From G963665185 sp049723905 (GTDB lineage Bacteria > Desulfobacterota > Desulfovibrionia > Desulfovibrionales > Desulfovibrionaceae), in assembly GCF_049723905.1 (NCBI RefSeq), contig NZ_JBJKFD010000001.1, forward strand, positions 3,472,001 through 3,536,000: 64,000 nucleotides of DNA, given 5' to 3'. The notes below the pieces were generated by a model that was not told where the DNA came from, searched no databases, and saw only the letters and a program-made list of their open reading frames with translations. Shown one piece after another: positions 34,894 to 43,321 of this stretch. The position numbers and the translations under genes were made by a program. The stretch's first letter is position 1. Each line of letters begins with the position of its first letter.

Positions 34894-35808
34894 TTATTTG
34901 AACAGCTGTTCAAGCAGTCTGTTGAGCGACTCGCATTCAAAGGAAAACTGAGACTCCAACAGCCTGGAAGGACGAACAAATTGCCCTGAAAGCAGCATCT
35001 CCTCCGCCATCTGCCCCAATGCGGCGCGCAGGGCAAAACCCGGAACCGGAAACCAGGCCGGGGAACGCATGGCGCGACCCAAGCCTATCAGAAAGTCCCT
35101 GAAAGAATCCAGGGCGGGAGCGCAGAGATTATAAACGCCCGCGTGCTCCTTGTGTTCCAGCAGAAAACGGATGGCGCGCACTTCGTCGCGTCGGTAAATC
35201 CATGGGAATCCCTGGCGTCCGTGGCCGATGACACCCCCCGCATGGAAGCGGAAGGGCTTCATTATCTGTTCCAACGCGCCGCCGTCCTTGTCGATAACCA
35301 CGCCGCTGCGTATCACCACCCGGCGCACCCCCGCCTCTTCCACCTCCCTGGTGGACGCTTCCCAATCCCTGCATACCGATGCCAGAAAACCCTGGCCCGG
35401 TCCGGCTGAGTTCTCGTCCACGGGAGTGGCCCCCTGCGGCCCGTACCAACCTACTGCCGATGCCTGGATAAGCACCTTGGGCTTTATCTCCGCCTTGGCA
35501 ACCGCGTCGCACACGGCCTGTCCGGCATTCACCCGACTGTTCCGGATGACTTCTTTCCGCTTTGACGTCCAGCGGCCCGCCCCGATGTTCGCGCCAGCCA
35601 AATTCACAATGGCCTCGCCTTCAGCCAGCTGCCCCCATCCGTTCGCTGTCCGGCCGTCCCAAAAGACCGCCTCGGCCTCGCCCTTGAACCGGGCGCCTGT
35701 GCGTTCGGGATTGCGTGACAAGATGATTGGCTCGTGGCCCGAAGCTGTCAGCTCCTCGATAAGGGCCGAGCCGATAAAGCCGCTGCCGCCTGTTATGATG
35801 ACGCGCAT
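34894..35808 (-). CDS. TIGR01777 family NAD(P)-dependent epimerase
   Basis: 304-residue cytoplasmic protein of the extended short-chain dehydrogenase/epimerase group (YfcH/SulA-like TIGR01777). The Rossmann motif ITGGSGFIGSAL is at the N-terminus, followed by NLAGANIGAGRWTSKRK and SAVGWYG; the C-terminal DUF1731-type segment ends LLESQFSFECESLNRLLEQLF. The substrate is unknown. AAGGAG precedes the ATG at 35808. Longer in-frame starts run into dispersed repeats and are rejected. Confidence 0.92.
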   Translation of the reverse strand: MRVIITGGSGFIGSALIEELTASGHEPIILSRNPERTGARFKGEAEAVFWDGRTANGWGQLAEGEAIVNLAGANIGAGRWTSKRKEVIRNSRVNAGQAVCDAVAKAEIKPKVLIQASAVGWYGPQGATPVDENSAGPGQGFLASVCRDWEASTREVEEAGVRRVVIRSGVVIDKDGGALEQIMKPFRFHAGGVIGHGRQGFPWIYRRDEVRAIRFLLEHKEHAGVYNLCAPALDSFRDFLIGLGRAMRSPAWFPVPGFALRAALGQMAEEMLLSGQFVRPSRLLESQFSFECESLNRLLEQLFK

Positions 35809-35857
35809 GTCTTCTCCTTGTAAGGTCGCTGAAAAAGGCATGATAGCTGTGTTGCCT

Positions 35858-35930
35858 AAGGGGAAAGAGCGAGGGGAAACCTTTTTGAAAAAAGGTTCTC
35901 CCCTCGCGCTCCCCTTCCAAAAACTTTTAT
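35858..35930. repeat. Dispersed palindromic repeat A, copy 1
   Basis: A long imperfect hairpin: AAGGGG..GAGCGAGGGG..AACCTTTTT on the left and AAAAAGGTT..CCCCTCGCGCTCCCCTT on the right, followed by CCAAAAACTTTTAT. Related copies lie at 36114-36152, 37676-37705 plus 38971-39020, and 43236-43318. Confidence 0.88.
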
Positions 35931-35982
35931 AATTAAGGTCAGTTATATTTGGAGCAAGTTCTGTTTTTTTAAGCCGTCTTTC

Positions 35983-36106
35983 CAGGCCGTGTAAGTTTTG
36001 TTTCCGGCGAGGCGCAGCAAATTTCGTGAGCGAGACCAGTATGATCAATACGGTCCGCGAAACGAAAAAAGCTGCAACAAAGCTGGGAGCAAAAATCGCG
36101 CGGCCA
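35983..36106 (+). repeat. Dispersed repeat C, copy 1
   Basis: A ~120-bp intergenic sequence (GTAAGTTTTG...GCGAGGC..AAATTTCG..GAGCGAG...AATACGG..CCGCGAA...GCAAAAATCGCGCG) that recurs in opposite orientation at 42955-43083 with roughly three quarters of positions identical by eye. It holds no clear gene. Confidence 0.83.
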
Positions 36107-36113
36107 TAATTCC

Positions 36114-36152
36114 AAGGTTTTCCCCTCGTTCTTCCCCTTCCAAAAACTTTTA
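36114..36152. repeat. Dispersed palindromic repeat A, partial copy
   Basis: Only the right half of repeat A is present (GGTTTTCCCCTCG..CTTCCCCTTCCAAAAACTTTTAT in separate blocks). It directly follows repeat C copy 1 and precedes the end of the exported amidotransferase gene. Confidence 0.8.
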
Positions 36153-36185
36153 TTATTTAAACTTTGTGCAACTCGGTCCCTTTCA

Positions 36186-37661
36186 CTATTTGGTAAGCAC
36201 TTGGCGCAAAAAGTTTTTCAGCACCGGCTGCCCCTGGTTGTACGGCTCCTTTATTTCCGGGTGGAATTGTACCCCGTGGCGCATGCCGTCTTTGCGGCGG
36301 ATGGATTGGATATAGCCCGACTCGGCAACCAGCTCGTATCCCGGAGTGATTTCCGAAATAGCCCAGCCATGGACTTCGGCAGCGGTAAACGGCTGGGGCA
36401 GTCCCGCGAACAGCGGGTCGTTCACCACGGTGTGCAGTTTCGTGTATTCGTTCGGCTTCTGCATGGCGGTAATGTCGGACCAGCCCATGGAACGCACGCG
36501 CGTATATCCGGCCTGGAAAGCCAGCATCTGGTTGCCCGCGCAGATGCCCAGAATCGGCACCGGAGCCTTGCGGATAAGCTCGTATTCCCCGTTGTAGGCG
36601 AACATGGGCAGATTGTTGTAGTCTGCGTTGTTTCCGGACAAAACAATGGCAACGGGCTTGTGCTCCAGCCTGTTGAACATGTCCATGCTTACCTGCCAGT
36701 GCGGCACCTGAAGGATATGGACCGGGTGACCTAGCCCTTTTGCCTCTTCCTGTATCCTCTGGCTCAACAACGTAAACGTTGCACCATCGTGCTGGTTGCC
36801 CACCACCAGAATGTACGGAGTGTCCGGTGCGCCGGGAACGGCAGGCATGCCGGGCGAGTACAGCAGAATTTCATTCAGAGCCGGGGCATAGCCTGTCCAC
36901 TCGGTTATTTCCAACCGCCAGAATCTCGCCGTAGTGGGTGTGCTGTCGAGCAGGAAACGATAGGTGTCTGCCTTGCTTACGCCAAGTCCCTGCACCTTGC
37001 TCCAGCTCTTGCCGTCGTCGCTTGCCAGCCAGTGGAAATTTCTGGGCCAGCCGTCATTGTCCCCAAAGTCCGCCAGCATCCACACCCGGCTGATTGCAAC
37101 GGATTTGCCCATGTCCAGCTCCACCCACGGCACAGGATCGCCCGGAGGCGCGGACCGCCACTGCGTTGCCAGCCCCTGGTCCGAATAGTCCACAAGGTTG
37201 CCTGCGTCCGAACCGCTGGAAACCTTCACGCTCACAGGCACCGCCCGGGTAAGGGGCACGAACGCGTCGTCACTGCGCGTGTCCACGAAAAACCGGCTCA
37301 CAGCCCAAGGGCCGATATTGCCCCTCTTGTCCACAGCCCGTACGCGCCACCACCAGCGGCTCTTATCGGCCAGCGGTTTTGCAGAAGGAACAAGCAAGGC
37401 CGAAACCTTGGAGCCCGCAACTTCCAGCACCGTGTATTGGCGCAAAGCCTTGGTGGAAAATGTGTCCGCTACGTCCAGTTGCACCTGGTACTTTCTGGCT
37501 CCGTCGCCACCCTCGGCATTGAGGAACGACAAGGTCGGCGTGGTGCGCGTCACTACCACGTCCAGGCACGGATTCGTGGTCATCTTTACCGAAGTCAACG
37601 GACATCCTGCCCAAACCGGAATTGCCCAAGCCACCATCAGAATAACCGTTAGAATCCGCAT
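36186..37661 (-). CDS. Exported protein with discoidin-like and glutamine-amidotransferase domains
   Basis: 491-residue protein with a signal peptide (residues 1-18, IPVWAG). A fibronectin-like region (~30-130) is followed by an F5/8-type-C-like carbohydrate-binding domain (~140-270; VPWVELDMGKSVAISRVWMLAD) and a class I glutamine-amidotransferase-like domain (~285-490) with the nucleophile elbow GICAGNQML and FHPEI. The usual GATase triad Cys-His-Glu therefore appears complete. GATases normally work in the cytoplasm; an exported one with a sugar-binding domain is unusual and may act on peptidoglycan or a glycan. GGAGG precedes the ATG. No clear operon partner. Confidence 0.85.
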   Translation of the reverse strand: MRILTVILMVAWAIPVWAGCPLTSVKMTTNPCLDVVVTRTTPTLSFLNAEGGDGARKYQVQLDVADTFSTKALRQYTVLEVAGSKVSALLVPSAKPLADKSRWWWRVRAVDKRGNIGPWAVSRFFVDTRSDDAFVPLTRAVPVSVKVSSGSDAGNLVDYSDQGLATQWRSAPPGDPVPWVELDMGKSVAISRVWMLADFGDNDGWPRNFHWLASDDGKSWSKVQGLGVSKADTYRFLLDSTPTTARFWRLEITEWTGYAPALNEILLYSPGMPAVPGAPDTPYILVVGNQHDGATFTLLSQRIQEEAKGLGHPVHILQVPHWQVSMDMFNRLEHKPVAIVLSGNNADYNNLPMFAYNGEYELIRKAPVPILGICAGNQMLAFQAGYTRVRSMGWSDITAMQKPNEYTKLHTVVNDPLFAGLPQPFTAAEVHGWAISEITPGYELVAESGYIQSIRRKDGMRHGVQFHPEIKEPYNQGQPVLKNFLRQVLTK

Positions 37662-37742
37662 GTTGCCTCCTGGGGGTAGGGAAGGGACAGGCGAGGGAAA
37701 ACCTTTGAAGTGCCATATAAAAAATGGACATTCTCTGAGAGG

Positions 37743-38624
37743 TTAGTCCGCTACGTTACTTTTAGCCTGGTGGATGTTTTCATATTCCACCGGGCTTTTA
37801 TAACCGATTCCGGCATGCCGCCGTTTCCTGTTATAAAATCCTTCCAGGAACATGAAGATATCCAGTTTGGCTTCGGAGCGGGTCTGGTACCTGCTCCAAT
37901 TTACCCATTCCCTTTTCAGCTTGCTGAAAAACGTTTCTGCAACGGCATTGTCCCAGCAGTTTCCCCTGCGGCTCATGCTACAAACCATTCCATTTTGACT
38001 CAGGGCTTTTCTATACAGTTCGCTGGTGTATTGACAGCCTTGGTCGCTGTGATGGAGCAATCCCGCTTTGGGGGATCTGGATTTAACGGCCATTGTCAGA
38101 GCCTTGCAGGCGAGATGTGAGTCCACGCGTTCCGACATTGCCCAACCCACCACGCGTCTGGAGAACATGTCCAGAGTAACAGCAAGATACAGCCAGCCTT
38201 CTCGTGTCGGAATATACGTAATGTCCGACGCCCATTTCTGATTCGGTGCCGAGGCTAAAAACTGTCGTGAAAGATGGTTTTCAGCCACAGGCGGATTCGG
38301 TCCAGTTTGACAGGGATAACGATGTTTTCGCTTCAACTTGGACTGCAGTCCAGCAGCCGCCAGCACCCGCCGCACTGTCTCCGGGCAACACCAAAACCCA
38401 ACCTGCTCCACGACGTCCATATGCACCTTGCGATAGCCGTAAATTCCCCTACTGGCGTGATACGACTTCTGTGCTGCGGCAAGGACCAGCTGCCGCTTCA
38501 ACGCCAGTCTACCGGGCTTTCGCCTTGCCCACGCATAATAGCCGCTTCTGCTGACGGACAGAACTTTGCAAAGAACCTTCGTCGGGTAATGTCCCCTTTG
38601 CTTTGCGATCCACGCGTACTTTAC
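37743..38624 (-). CDS. IS3-family transposase OrfB (DDE integrase)
   Basis: Integrase-type transposase with the DDE set: Asp in WASDITYI, Asp in HHSDQGCQY and Glu in DNAVAETFFSKLK. The N-terminal part carries the HTH_21-like segment (SVSRSGYYAW). The frame opens right after the orfA stop and has no clear start of its own before a TTG at 38501, so it is likely made by -1 frameshifting at GCAAAAG near the end of orfA. The frame is intact, so the element may still move. Confidence 0.92.
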   Translation of the reverse strand, partial: VKYAWIAKQRGHYPTKVLCKVLSVSRSGYYAWARRKPGRLALKRQLVLAAAQKSYHASRGIYGYRKVHMDVVEQVGFWCCPETVRRVLAAAGLQSKLKRKHRYPCQTGPNPPVAENHLSRQFLASAPNQKWASDITYIPTREGWLYLAVTLDMFSRRVVGWAMSERVDSHLACKALTMAVKSRSPKAGLLHHSDQGCQYTSELYRKALSQNGMVCSMSRRGNCWDNAVAETFFSKLKREWVNWSRYQTRSEAKLDIFMFLEGFYNRKRRHAGIGYKSPVEYENIHQAKSNVAD

Positions 38625-38896
38625 AGGGACTCTTTTGCAAAGTACGCCGCTGCCTTTTTTAGAATTTCATTCTCCATGCGCAGGCGGGCATTCTCGTCCC
38701 TCAGCTTGGCATAATCGCTGGCAGCTGACGTGCTTTCCTCTCTGGGAGAAAGTTCGCCACTTGCACGATACTTTCTAACCCAATCACGAACTGACCAGCC
38801 GCTACAGCCAAGCTGCTGTGCAACCTCAGAAAAGGAATACCCTTGTTCGACAACAAGCTTTGCCGCTGACAACTTGAAATCTTTTGAATATCTCAT
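38621..38896 (-). CDS. IS3-family OrfA (HTH, leucine zipper)
   Basis: 91-residue protein starting MRYSKDFKLSAAKL with a transposase_8-type helix-turn-helix (YSFSEVAQQLGCSGWSVRDWV) and a C-terminal heptad region (YAKLRDENARLRMENEILKKA). It ends ...YFAKESL over the A4G slippery site that leads into OrfB. A longer in-frame start at 38971 lies beyond the element's end and is rejected. Confidence 0.9.
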   Translation of the reverse strand: MRYSKDFKLSAAKLVVEQGYSFSEVAQQLGCSGWSVRDWVRKYRASGELSPREESTSAASDYAKLRDENARLRMENEILKKAAAYFAKESL

Positions 38897-38970
38897 ACGT
38901 GCCACTATGCTCTCCTGTTGGAGCGAACAGTAACCTCTCGGTTCGTGTCCGTCATCTATAGGGCACTTCA

Positions 38971-39022
38971 CTTTTTGAAAAAAGGTTCTTCCCTCGCGCT
39001 CCCTTTCCCAAAACTTTTATGC
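38971..39022. repeat. Repeat A, right half separated by the IS
   Basis: Right half of repeat A (CTTTTTGAAAAAAGGTT, CCCTCGCGCTCCC, CCCAAAACTTTTAT). The left half lies at 37676-37705 on the other side of the IS3 element. Confidence 0.88.
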
Positions 39023-39092
39023 TTGGTTGGTGGAAACGAAAATTACCCCTATGGTGCCATAGCTTGTGGACGTTGTTGAGTCTTATTTCTTC

Positions 39093-39126
39093 GGCTGTTG
39101 AAAAAGACAGGTCTTTTTCAACAGCC
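39093..39126. repeat. Perfect 16-bp inverted repeat
   Basis: GGCTGTTGAAAAAGAC (39093-39108), a two-base loop and GTCTTTTTCAACAGCC (39111-39126). The sequence resembles the terminal repeats of the element at 55221-55343, so it may be two such ends joined together. Confidence 0.8.
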
Positions 39127-39168
39127 TGCCTCGTTTTGCTGGAAAACCATGATATTTTTTTATTCTCC

Positions 39169-39255
39169 TTCTAACAGAGATGCCCGGTACGAGCTTTCGC
39201 TCGTACCGGGCATCTCTGTTAGAAACCGCAGGTCCAGGAGGCCGTTGCCTCCTGG
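39169..39255. repeat. 26-bp perfect hairpin and a second hairpin downstream of secA
   Basis: The arm 39169-39194 (starts TTCTAACAGAGATGCCCGG) is perfectly complementary to 39199-39224 with a TTTC loop. A 9-bp hairpin CCAGGAGGC/GCCTCCTGG follows at 39234-39255. Neither has a clear T tract on the secA (minus) side, so simple termination is not obvious. Confidence 0.88.
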
Positions 39256-39288
39256 CGGGGCGTGGGGCAGCGCCCTACTTTCCTTCCC

Positions 39289-41796
39289 TTATTTACCGCA
39301 GCATTTTTTATACTTCTTACCGGACCCGCAGGGGCAGGGATCGTTGCGGCCAACTTTGGGCTGGTCGCGTTTGACGGTTTGCTGTTTGACAGCTTCCGCG
39401 TCGCCGCCTGCGTATTGGAGGTCCTTGTTTTCTTCGTGCTTGAATTCTTCTTCCTGCACTTCGGCCTTGATGCGCAGTCGGCTGAGGGCGAAGAGGGCGT
39501 TTTCCTTGAGGCGGTAGATCATATCCTGGAAAAGCTCGAAGCCTTCGCGCTTGTATTCCTGCTTGGGGTCTTTCTGGCCGTAGCCGCGCAGGCCGATGCC
39601 GTCGCGCAGGTAGTCCATGTTGTTGAGGTGCTCTTTCCAGTTCTTGTCCAGGGAGTCGAGCAGGAAGTAGCGGAGAATTTCCAGAAAGTGGTCGGGCGCC
39701 TGGTCGCGCAGGTCGTTCAGGGTGTTTTCCACCCATTTCCCGGCGGTTTCGCGGTCGGGCAGTTTGTCGGCAAATTCCTCAAAGCGGCGGAAGTCGAACA
39801 CCTGTTCCAGCCGTGCGCGTGCTGCCTGCGCGGCTTCGCCGTCCGGATCTTCCTTTGCGGCGGCCAGCATGCCGTAGATGTCGTCCAGCAGGTCGTCGGT
39901 AAATTCCAGGACCATGGGCAACAGGTCTTCTCCGGTCATGATTTCGCGGCGCAGGGTGTAGATGACCTCGCGCTGCTGGTTCATAACGTCGTCGAATTCC
40001 AGCAGGCTTTTGCGGATTTCAAAGTTGTGGCCTTCCACGCGGCGCTGTGCGTTTTCAATGGCCTTGGTAATCATTTTGTTTTCAATGGGCTCGCCGTCCT
40101 TCATGCCCAGGCGTTCCATGAGCGAGGAGATGCGGTCCGAGCCGAACAGGCGCATGAGATCGTCGTCCAGGGCCAGATAGAAGCGTGAGGAACCCGCGTC
40201 GCCCTGACGGCCGGAACGACCGCGCAACTGGTTGTCGATGCGTCGTGATTCGTGGCGTTCCGTGCCCAGGATGTGCAGGCCGCCAACGTCGGTGACGCCT
40301 TCGCCCAGCTTGATGTCCGTACCACGGCCGGCCATGTTGGTGGCAATGGTGACGTGCCCTTTCTGACCGGCTTCGGCAACGATCTCGGCTTCTTTTTCGT
40401 GTTGTTTGGCGTTGAGCACATTATGGGGAACGTGCATTTTTTTGAGCATGCGCGAGATGAGTTCGGACTTTTCAATGGACACGGTGCCAACCAGAACGGG
40501 CTGGCCGTTTTTGTGCAGCTCGGCAATGTCTTCGACAATGGCCTGGTATTTTTCCTGCTGCGTCCGGTAGATGAGGTCGGGAAAATCCTTGCGCACCATG
40601 GGCTTGTTGGTGGGGATGACCACCACGTCCAGGTTGTAGATTTCCTTGAATTCAACGGCTTCCGTATCCGCGGTACCGGTCATGCCCGCAAGTTTGTCGT
40701 ACATGCGGAAGTAGTTCTGGAAGGTGATGGAGGCCAGAGTCTGGTTTTCGGCATTGATCTTGACGTTTTCCTTGGCTTCCAGGGCCTGGTGCAGGCCATC
40801 GGAGTAGCGGCGTCCGGGCATGAGGCGGCCGGTGAATTCATCGACAATGACGACCTCGTTGTCCTTGACGATGTAGTCCACGTCGCGCGTGAACAGGGCG
40901 TGGGCCTTGAGCGCCTGCAGCACGTGGTGCTGGAGGTTGACGTTGGCCGCATCGTAGAGGTTCTCGATTTCGAGAATTTCCTCGCACTTGGCCACGCCTT
41001 CTTCGGTAAGGGAAACGGCGCGGGCCTTTTCGTCCACGGCATAGTCTTCTTCGTTCACCAGTTTGGGAACAATGGCGTCCAGCCGCTTGTAATGGCCAGT
41101 GGACTGTTCTGCCTGGCCGGAAATGATGAGCGGGGTACGGGCTTCGTCCACAAGGATGGAGTCGACTTCGTCCACGATGGCATAGTGCAGCGGTCCCTGG
41201 ACCACGTGCTCCACGGAAAAGGACATGTTGTCGCGCAGGTAGTCGAAACCAAATTCGTTGTTGGTGCCGTAGGTGATGTCCGAGCCGTAGGCGGCGCGGC
41301 GCTGGTCCGAGTCGAGACCGTTGAGGATGACGCCCACGGACAGGCCCAGAAAGTTGTAGAGCGTACTCATCCATTCGGCGTCGCGGTTTGCCAGGTAGTC
41401 GTTGACCGTGACCACGTGCACGCCTTTGCCATCCAGGGCGTTGAGCACAACAGGCAGGGTGGCGACCAGGGTTTTACCTTCACCGGTCTTCATTTCCGCT
41501 ATCTTGCCCTGGTGCAGGACCATGCCGCCTATGAGCTGGGTATCAAAGTGGCGCATGTTCATGCGCCGCACTCCGGCTTCCCGGACCAGTGCGAAAACTT
41601 CGGGCAGCATGTCGTCCAGGCTACGTCCGTTGGCTACTTCCTGCTTCCATTCCGCGATTTTGGCGGGGAAGGCAGCGTCGTTGAGTTCCTGCATGGCAGG
41701 TTCGAACGAATTGACGCGGTCCACCATGGGCCTGAGTTTTTTAATCAGCCGGTCGTTGGCCGAGCCGAATATTGTGCGGGCAATAGTGTTGATCAT
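39289..41796 (-). CDS. secA: Protein translocase ATPase SecA
   Basis: 835-residue SecA motor for Sec-dependent export. Visible motifs: Walker A in MKTGEGKTLVAT, DEVDSILVDEARTPLIISG, the preprotein-binding region, TIATNMAGRGTDIKLG and SLRGRSGRQGD-like QLRGRSGRQGDAGSSRFYLALDD (split). The C-terminus has the zinc-binding tail NDPCPCGSGKKYKKCCGK that binds SecB or ribosomes. Length is usual. It follows the GlcF-like gene by 25 bases on the same strand. Confidence 0.97.
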   Translation of the reverse strand: MINTIARTIFGSANDRLIKKLRPMVDRVNSFEPAMQELNDAAFPAKIAEWKQEVANGRSLDDMLPEVFALVREAGVRRMNMRHFDTQLIGGMVLHQGKIAEMKTGEGKTLVATLPVVLNALDGKGVHVVTVNDYLANRDAEWMSTLYNFLGLSVGVILNGLDSDQRRAAYGSDITYGTNNEFGFDYLRDNMSFSVEHVVQGPLHYAIVDEVDSILVDEARTPLIISGQAEQSTGHYKRLDAIVPKLVNEEDYAVDEKARAVSLTEEGVAKCEEILEIENLYDAANVNLQHHVLQALKAHALFTRDVDYIVKDNEVVIVDEFTGRLMPGRRYSDGLHQALEAKENVKINAENQTLASITFQNYFRMYDKLAGMTGTADTEAVEFKEIYNLDVVVIPTNKPMVRKDFPDLIYRTQQEKYQAIVEDIAELHKNGQPVLVGTVSIEKSELISRMLKKMHVPHNVLNAKQHEKEAEIVAEAGQKGHVTIATNMAGRGTDIKLGEGVTDVGGLHILGTERHESRRIDNQLRGRSGRQGDAGSSRFYLALDDDLMRLFGSDRISSLMERLGMKDGEPIENKMITKAIENAQRRVEGHNFEIRKSLLEFDDVMNQQREVIYTLRREIMTGEDLLPMVLEFTDDLLDDIYGMLAAAKEDPDGEAAQAARARLEQVFDFRRFEEFADKLPDRETAGKWVENTLNDLRDQAPDHFLEILRYFLLDSLDKNWKEHLNNMDYLRDGIGLRGYGQKDPKQEYKREGFELFQDMIYRLKENALFALSRLRIKAEVQEEEFKHEENKDLQYAGGDAEAVKQQTVKRDQPKVGRNDPCPCGSGKKYKKCCGK

Positions 41797-41821
41797 GGTA
41801 TGGTTTTCTCCGTAAGGACGT

Positions 41822-42934
41822 TTATTTCACGATCAGAGCGTCCAGCCAGTGTCGGACCTGGACGCTTTGGGGAGCGGAATTTTCGAGCTGCATAACGCAT
41901 CCGCTGCAGCCGGTAATCAGTCCGGTATCGGGCTTGGGAGCAAGGTGCTTCCAAAGGGCGGCATTGACCTCGCTGCACAGGCTGCCGTCTGTAAGTTGCA
42001 TTATTCCGCCCAAACCGCAGCAATGATCTCGCGAAACGGTCTGCAAGCGCTCGCCTGCCATGTTCCGGACCAGTGTCTCGTCCGGGTCGGGCTGCGGCGC
42101 GTGGCAGGGACGGTGGTAGGCAATGGATTGCGGTTCTCCGTCCAGCGGGGAAAACGAAGCGTCTTCCAGCAGGCTTGCCAGGGGCACAAGAGATTCACGC
42201 CACTCGTCCTGCTCGCCGTCCATCCAGGCCAGCCTGTCGTCTGCCAGGCGCATAAGCCCGGTGTAACAGGTGGCACAGAACGTAACCATCTTGGGCTTGC
42301 CCAGCGCGCGCCAGGCCAGCACGTTGTCGGTCCGTACCTTGTCCAGTTCTTTTGTTGTTCCGGCATGGCGCAGTGTCCAGCCGCAACAGGAAAAATCGTT
42401 ATCGGGCAGCAGTTCAACGCCCAGCCCCCGCAGGATTGCAGTTGCCTTGTCTTTCCAGACCGGGCGCAGATGGTTTGCCGTACAACCTGCAAAGAGTACG
42501 GCCTTTGTAAACGGGGCGCAAGCTGAACCGGAATGCATGGCAAACCAAGGTTTTGGGGCGTCTTTGACGCGCTTCAGGCGCATGTGTTCGGGCAGGGCGA
42601 AGGCGGCGGTGGAAGCCAGCGGCCAGAGGTACTCGGCCTTGCCGATAAAGTGCTTCCAGGCCAGCTCGGCAAAACGGGGGTGGGCCGCCTTCATTTGGGC
42701 CGTGGCCTTCCATCCGGACAGGTCGTAGGGACAGACTTCTTCGCACCGGCCGCAGGCCAGGCACAACCCGGCCAGACGCTGGGCTGGTATTTCGCTGATG
42801 TCCAGCTTGTGGTTTTCCAGCAGCTGGGACAGCAGCTGCTTGGCGCGGGGCGAGAGCTCCTCGCGGCCGGTCGCGGATATAAGCGGGCATACTGCCAGGC
42901 AGCGGCCGCATTGGATGCATTCGGTATTACTCAT
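41822..42934 (-). CDS. GlcF/lactate-oxidase type iron-sulfur protein
   Basis: 370-residue protein with two 4Fe-4S ferredoxin motifs (CIQCGRCLAVCP and CLACGRCEEVCP) and two cysteine-rich CCG domains (AGCTANH..CCGWTLRHAG; YHRPCHA..CCGLGG). This is the electron-accepting subunit of glycolate/D-lactate oxidases and related enzymes. The FAD subunit gene (43322-44698) lies upstream on the same strand, separated by 387 bases packed with repeats. It would pass electrons from the organic acid to the membrane quinone or cytochrome pool. Confidence 0.92.
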   Translation of the reverse strand: MSNTECIQCGRCLAVCPLISATGREELSPRAKQLLSQLLENHKLDISEIPAQRLAGLCLACGRCEEVCPYDLSGWKATAQMKAAHPRFAELAWKHFIGKAEYLWPLASTAAFALPEHMRLKRVKDAPKPWFAMHSGSACAPFTKAVLFAGCTANHLRPVWKDKATAILRGLGVELLPDNDFSCCGWTLRHAGTTKELDKVRTDNVLAWRALGKPKMVTFCATCYTGLMRLADDRLAWMDGEQDEWRESLVPLASLLEDASFSPLDGEPQSIAYHRPCHAPQPDPDETLVRNMAGERLQTVSRDHCCGLGGIMQLTDGSLCSEVNAALWKHLAPKPDTGLITGCSGCVMQLENSAPQSVQVRHWLDALIVK

Positions 42935-42954
42935 AAAATTGTTGTGTCTCCAAA

Positions 42955-43083
42955 TGGTCGCGCGATTTTTGCGTCCTGCTTCGTTCCAGTAAATTTCGCT
43001 TCGCGGGCCGTATTAATTATACTGTCCTCGCTCGCGAAATTTTCTGTGCCTCGCAGGACACAAAACTTACGCGACCTGAAGCA
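42955..43083 (-). repeat. Dispersed repeat C, copy 2
   Basis: Inverse-orientation relative of the repeat at 35983-36106. It lies between the two subunit genes of the organic-acid oxidase. Confidence 0.83.
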
Positions 43084-43108
43084 GGCGTAGGTGTAAAAGA
43101 ATTTTTCG

Positions 43109-43197
43109 CTGGGGGCCATGATGGCCCCCAGACCCCCGCGTTTCGTTTTTTGAGCCCATGTACGACGCCGCGGCGTCGTACATGGGCTCAAAAAACG
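43109..43197. repeat. Two perfect palindromes (10-bp arms; 54-bp loopless)
   Basis: CTGGGGGCCA/TGGCCCCCAG with a TGA loop (43109-43131), then a loopless perfect palindrome in which 43144-43170 is exactly complementary to 43171-43197 (27-bp arms, centre GCCG/CGGC). Confidence 0.9.
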
Positions 43198-43235
43198 GAA
43201 AATTACGGAAGTTCATAAGTTGCTAGCCTTTCCCA

Positions 43236-43318
43236 ATAATAAAAGTTTTTGGAAGGGGAGCGCGAGGGGAGAACCTTTTTTCAAAAAGGTTTCCCCTCGC
43301 ATCTCTTCCTCTTCCCCC
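43236..43318. repeat. Dispersed palindromic repeat A, copy 4
   Basis: Reverse-oriented full copy (AAAAGTTTTTGGAAGGGG, GCGCGAGGGG, AACCTTTTTTCAAAAAGGTT and CCCCTCGC in order), ending three bases before the stop codon of the FAD subunit gene. Confidence 0.88.
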
Positions 43319-43321
43319 GCC

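Larger units (their letters stand above)
37706..38970 (-). mobile_element. IS3-family insertion sequence (1265 bp)
   Basis: Both ends start TGAAGTGCC followed by TATA and GGACA at matching spacing, giving terminal inverted repeats. The 3-bp target duplication CTT flanks the element (37703-37705 and 38971-38973). Inside are orfA and orfB in overlapping frames. Removing the element restores an intact copy of palindromic repeat A. Confidence 0.93.
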
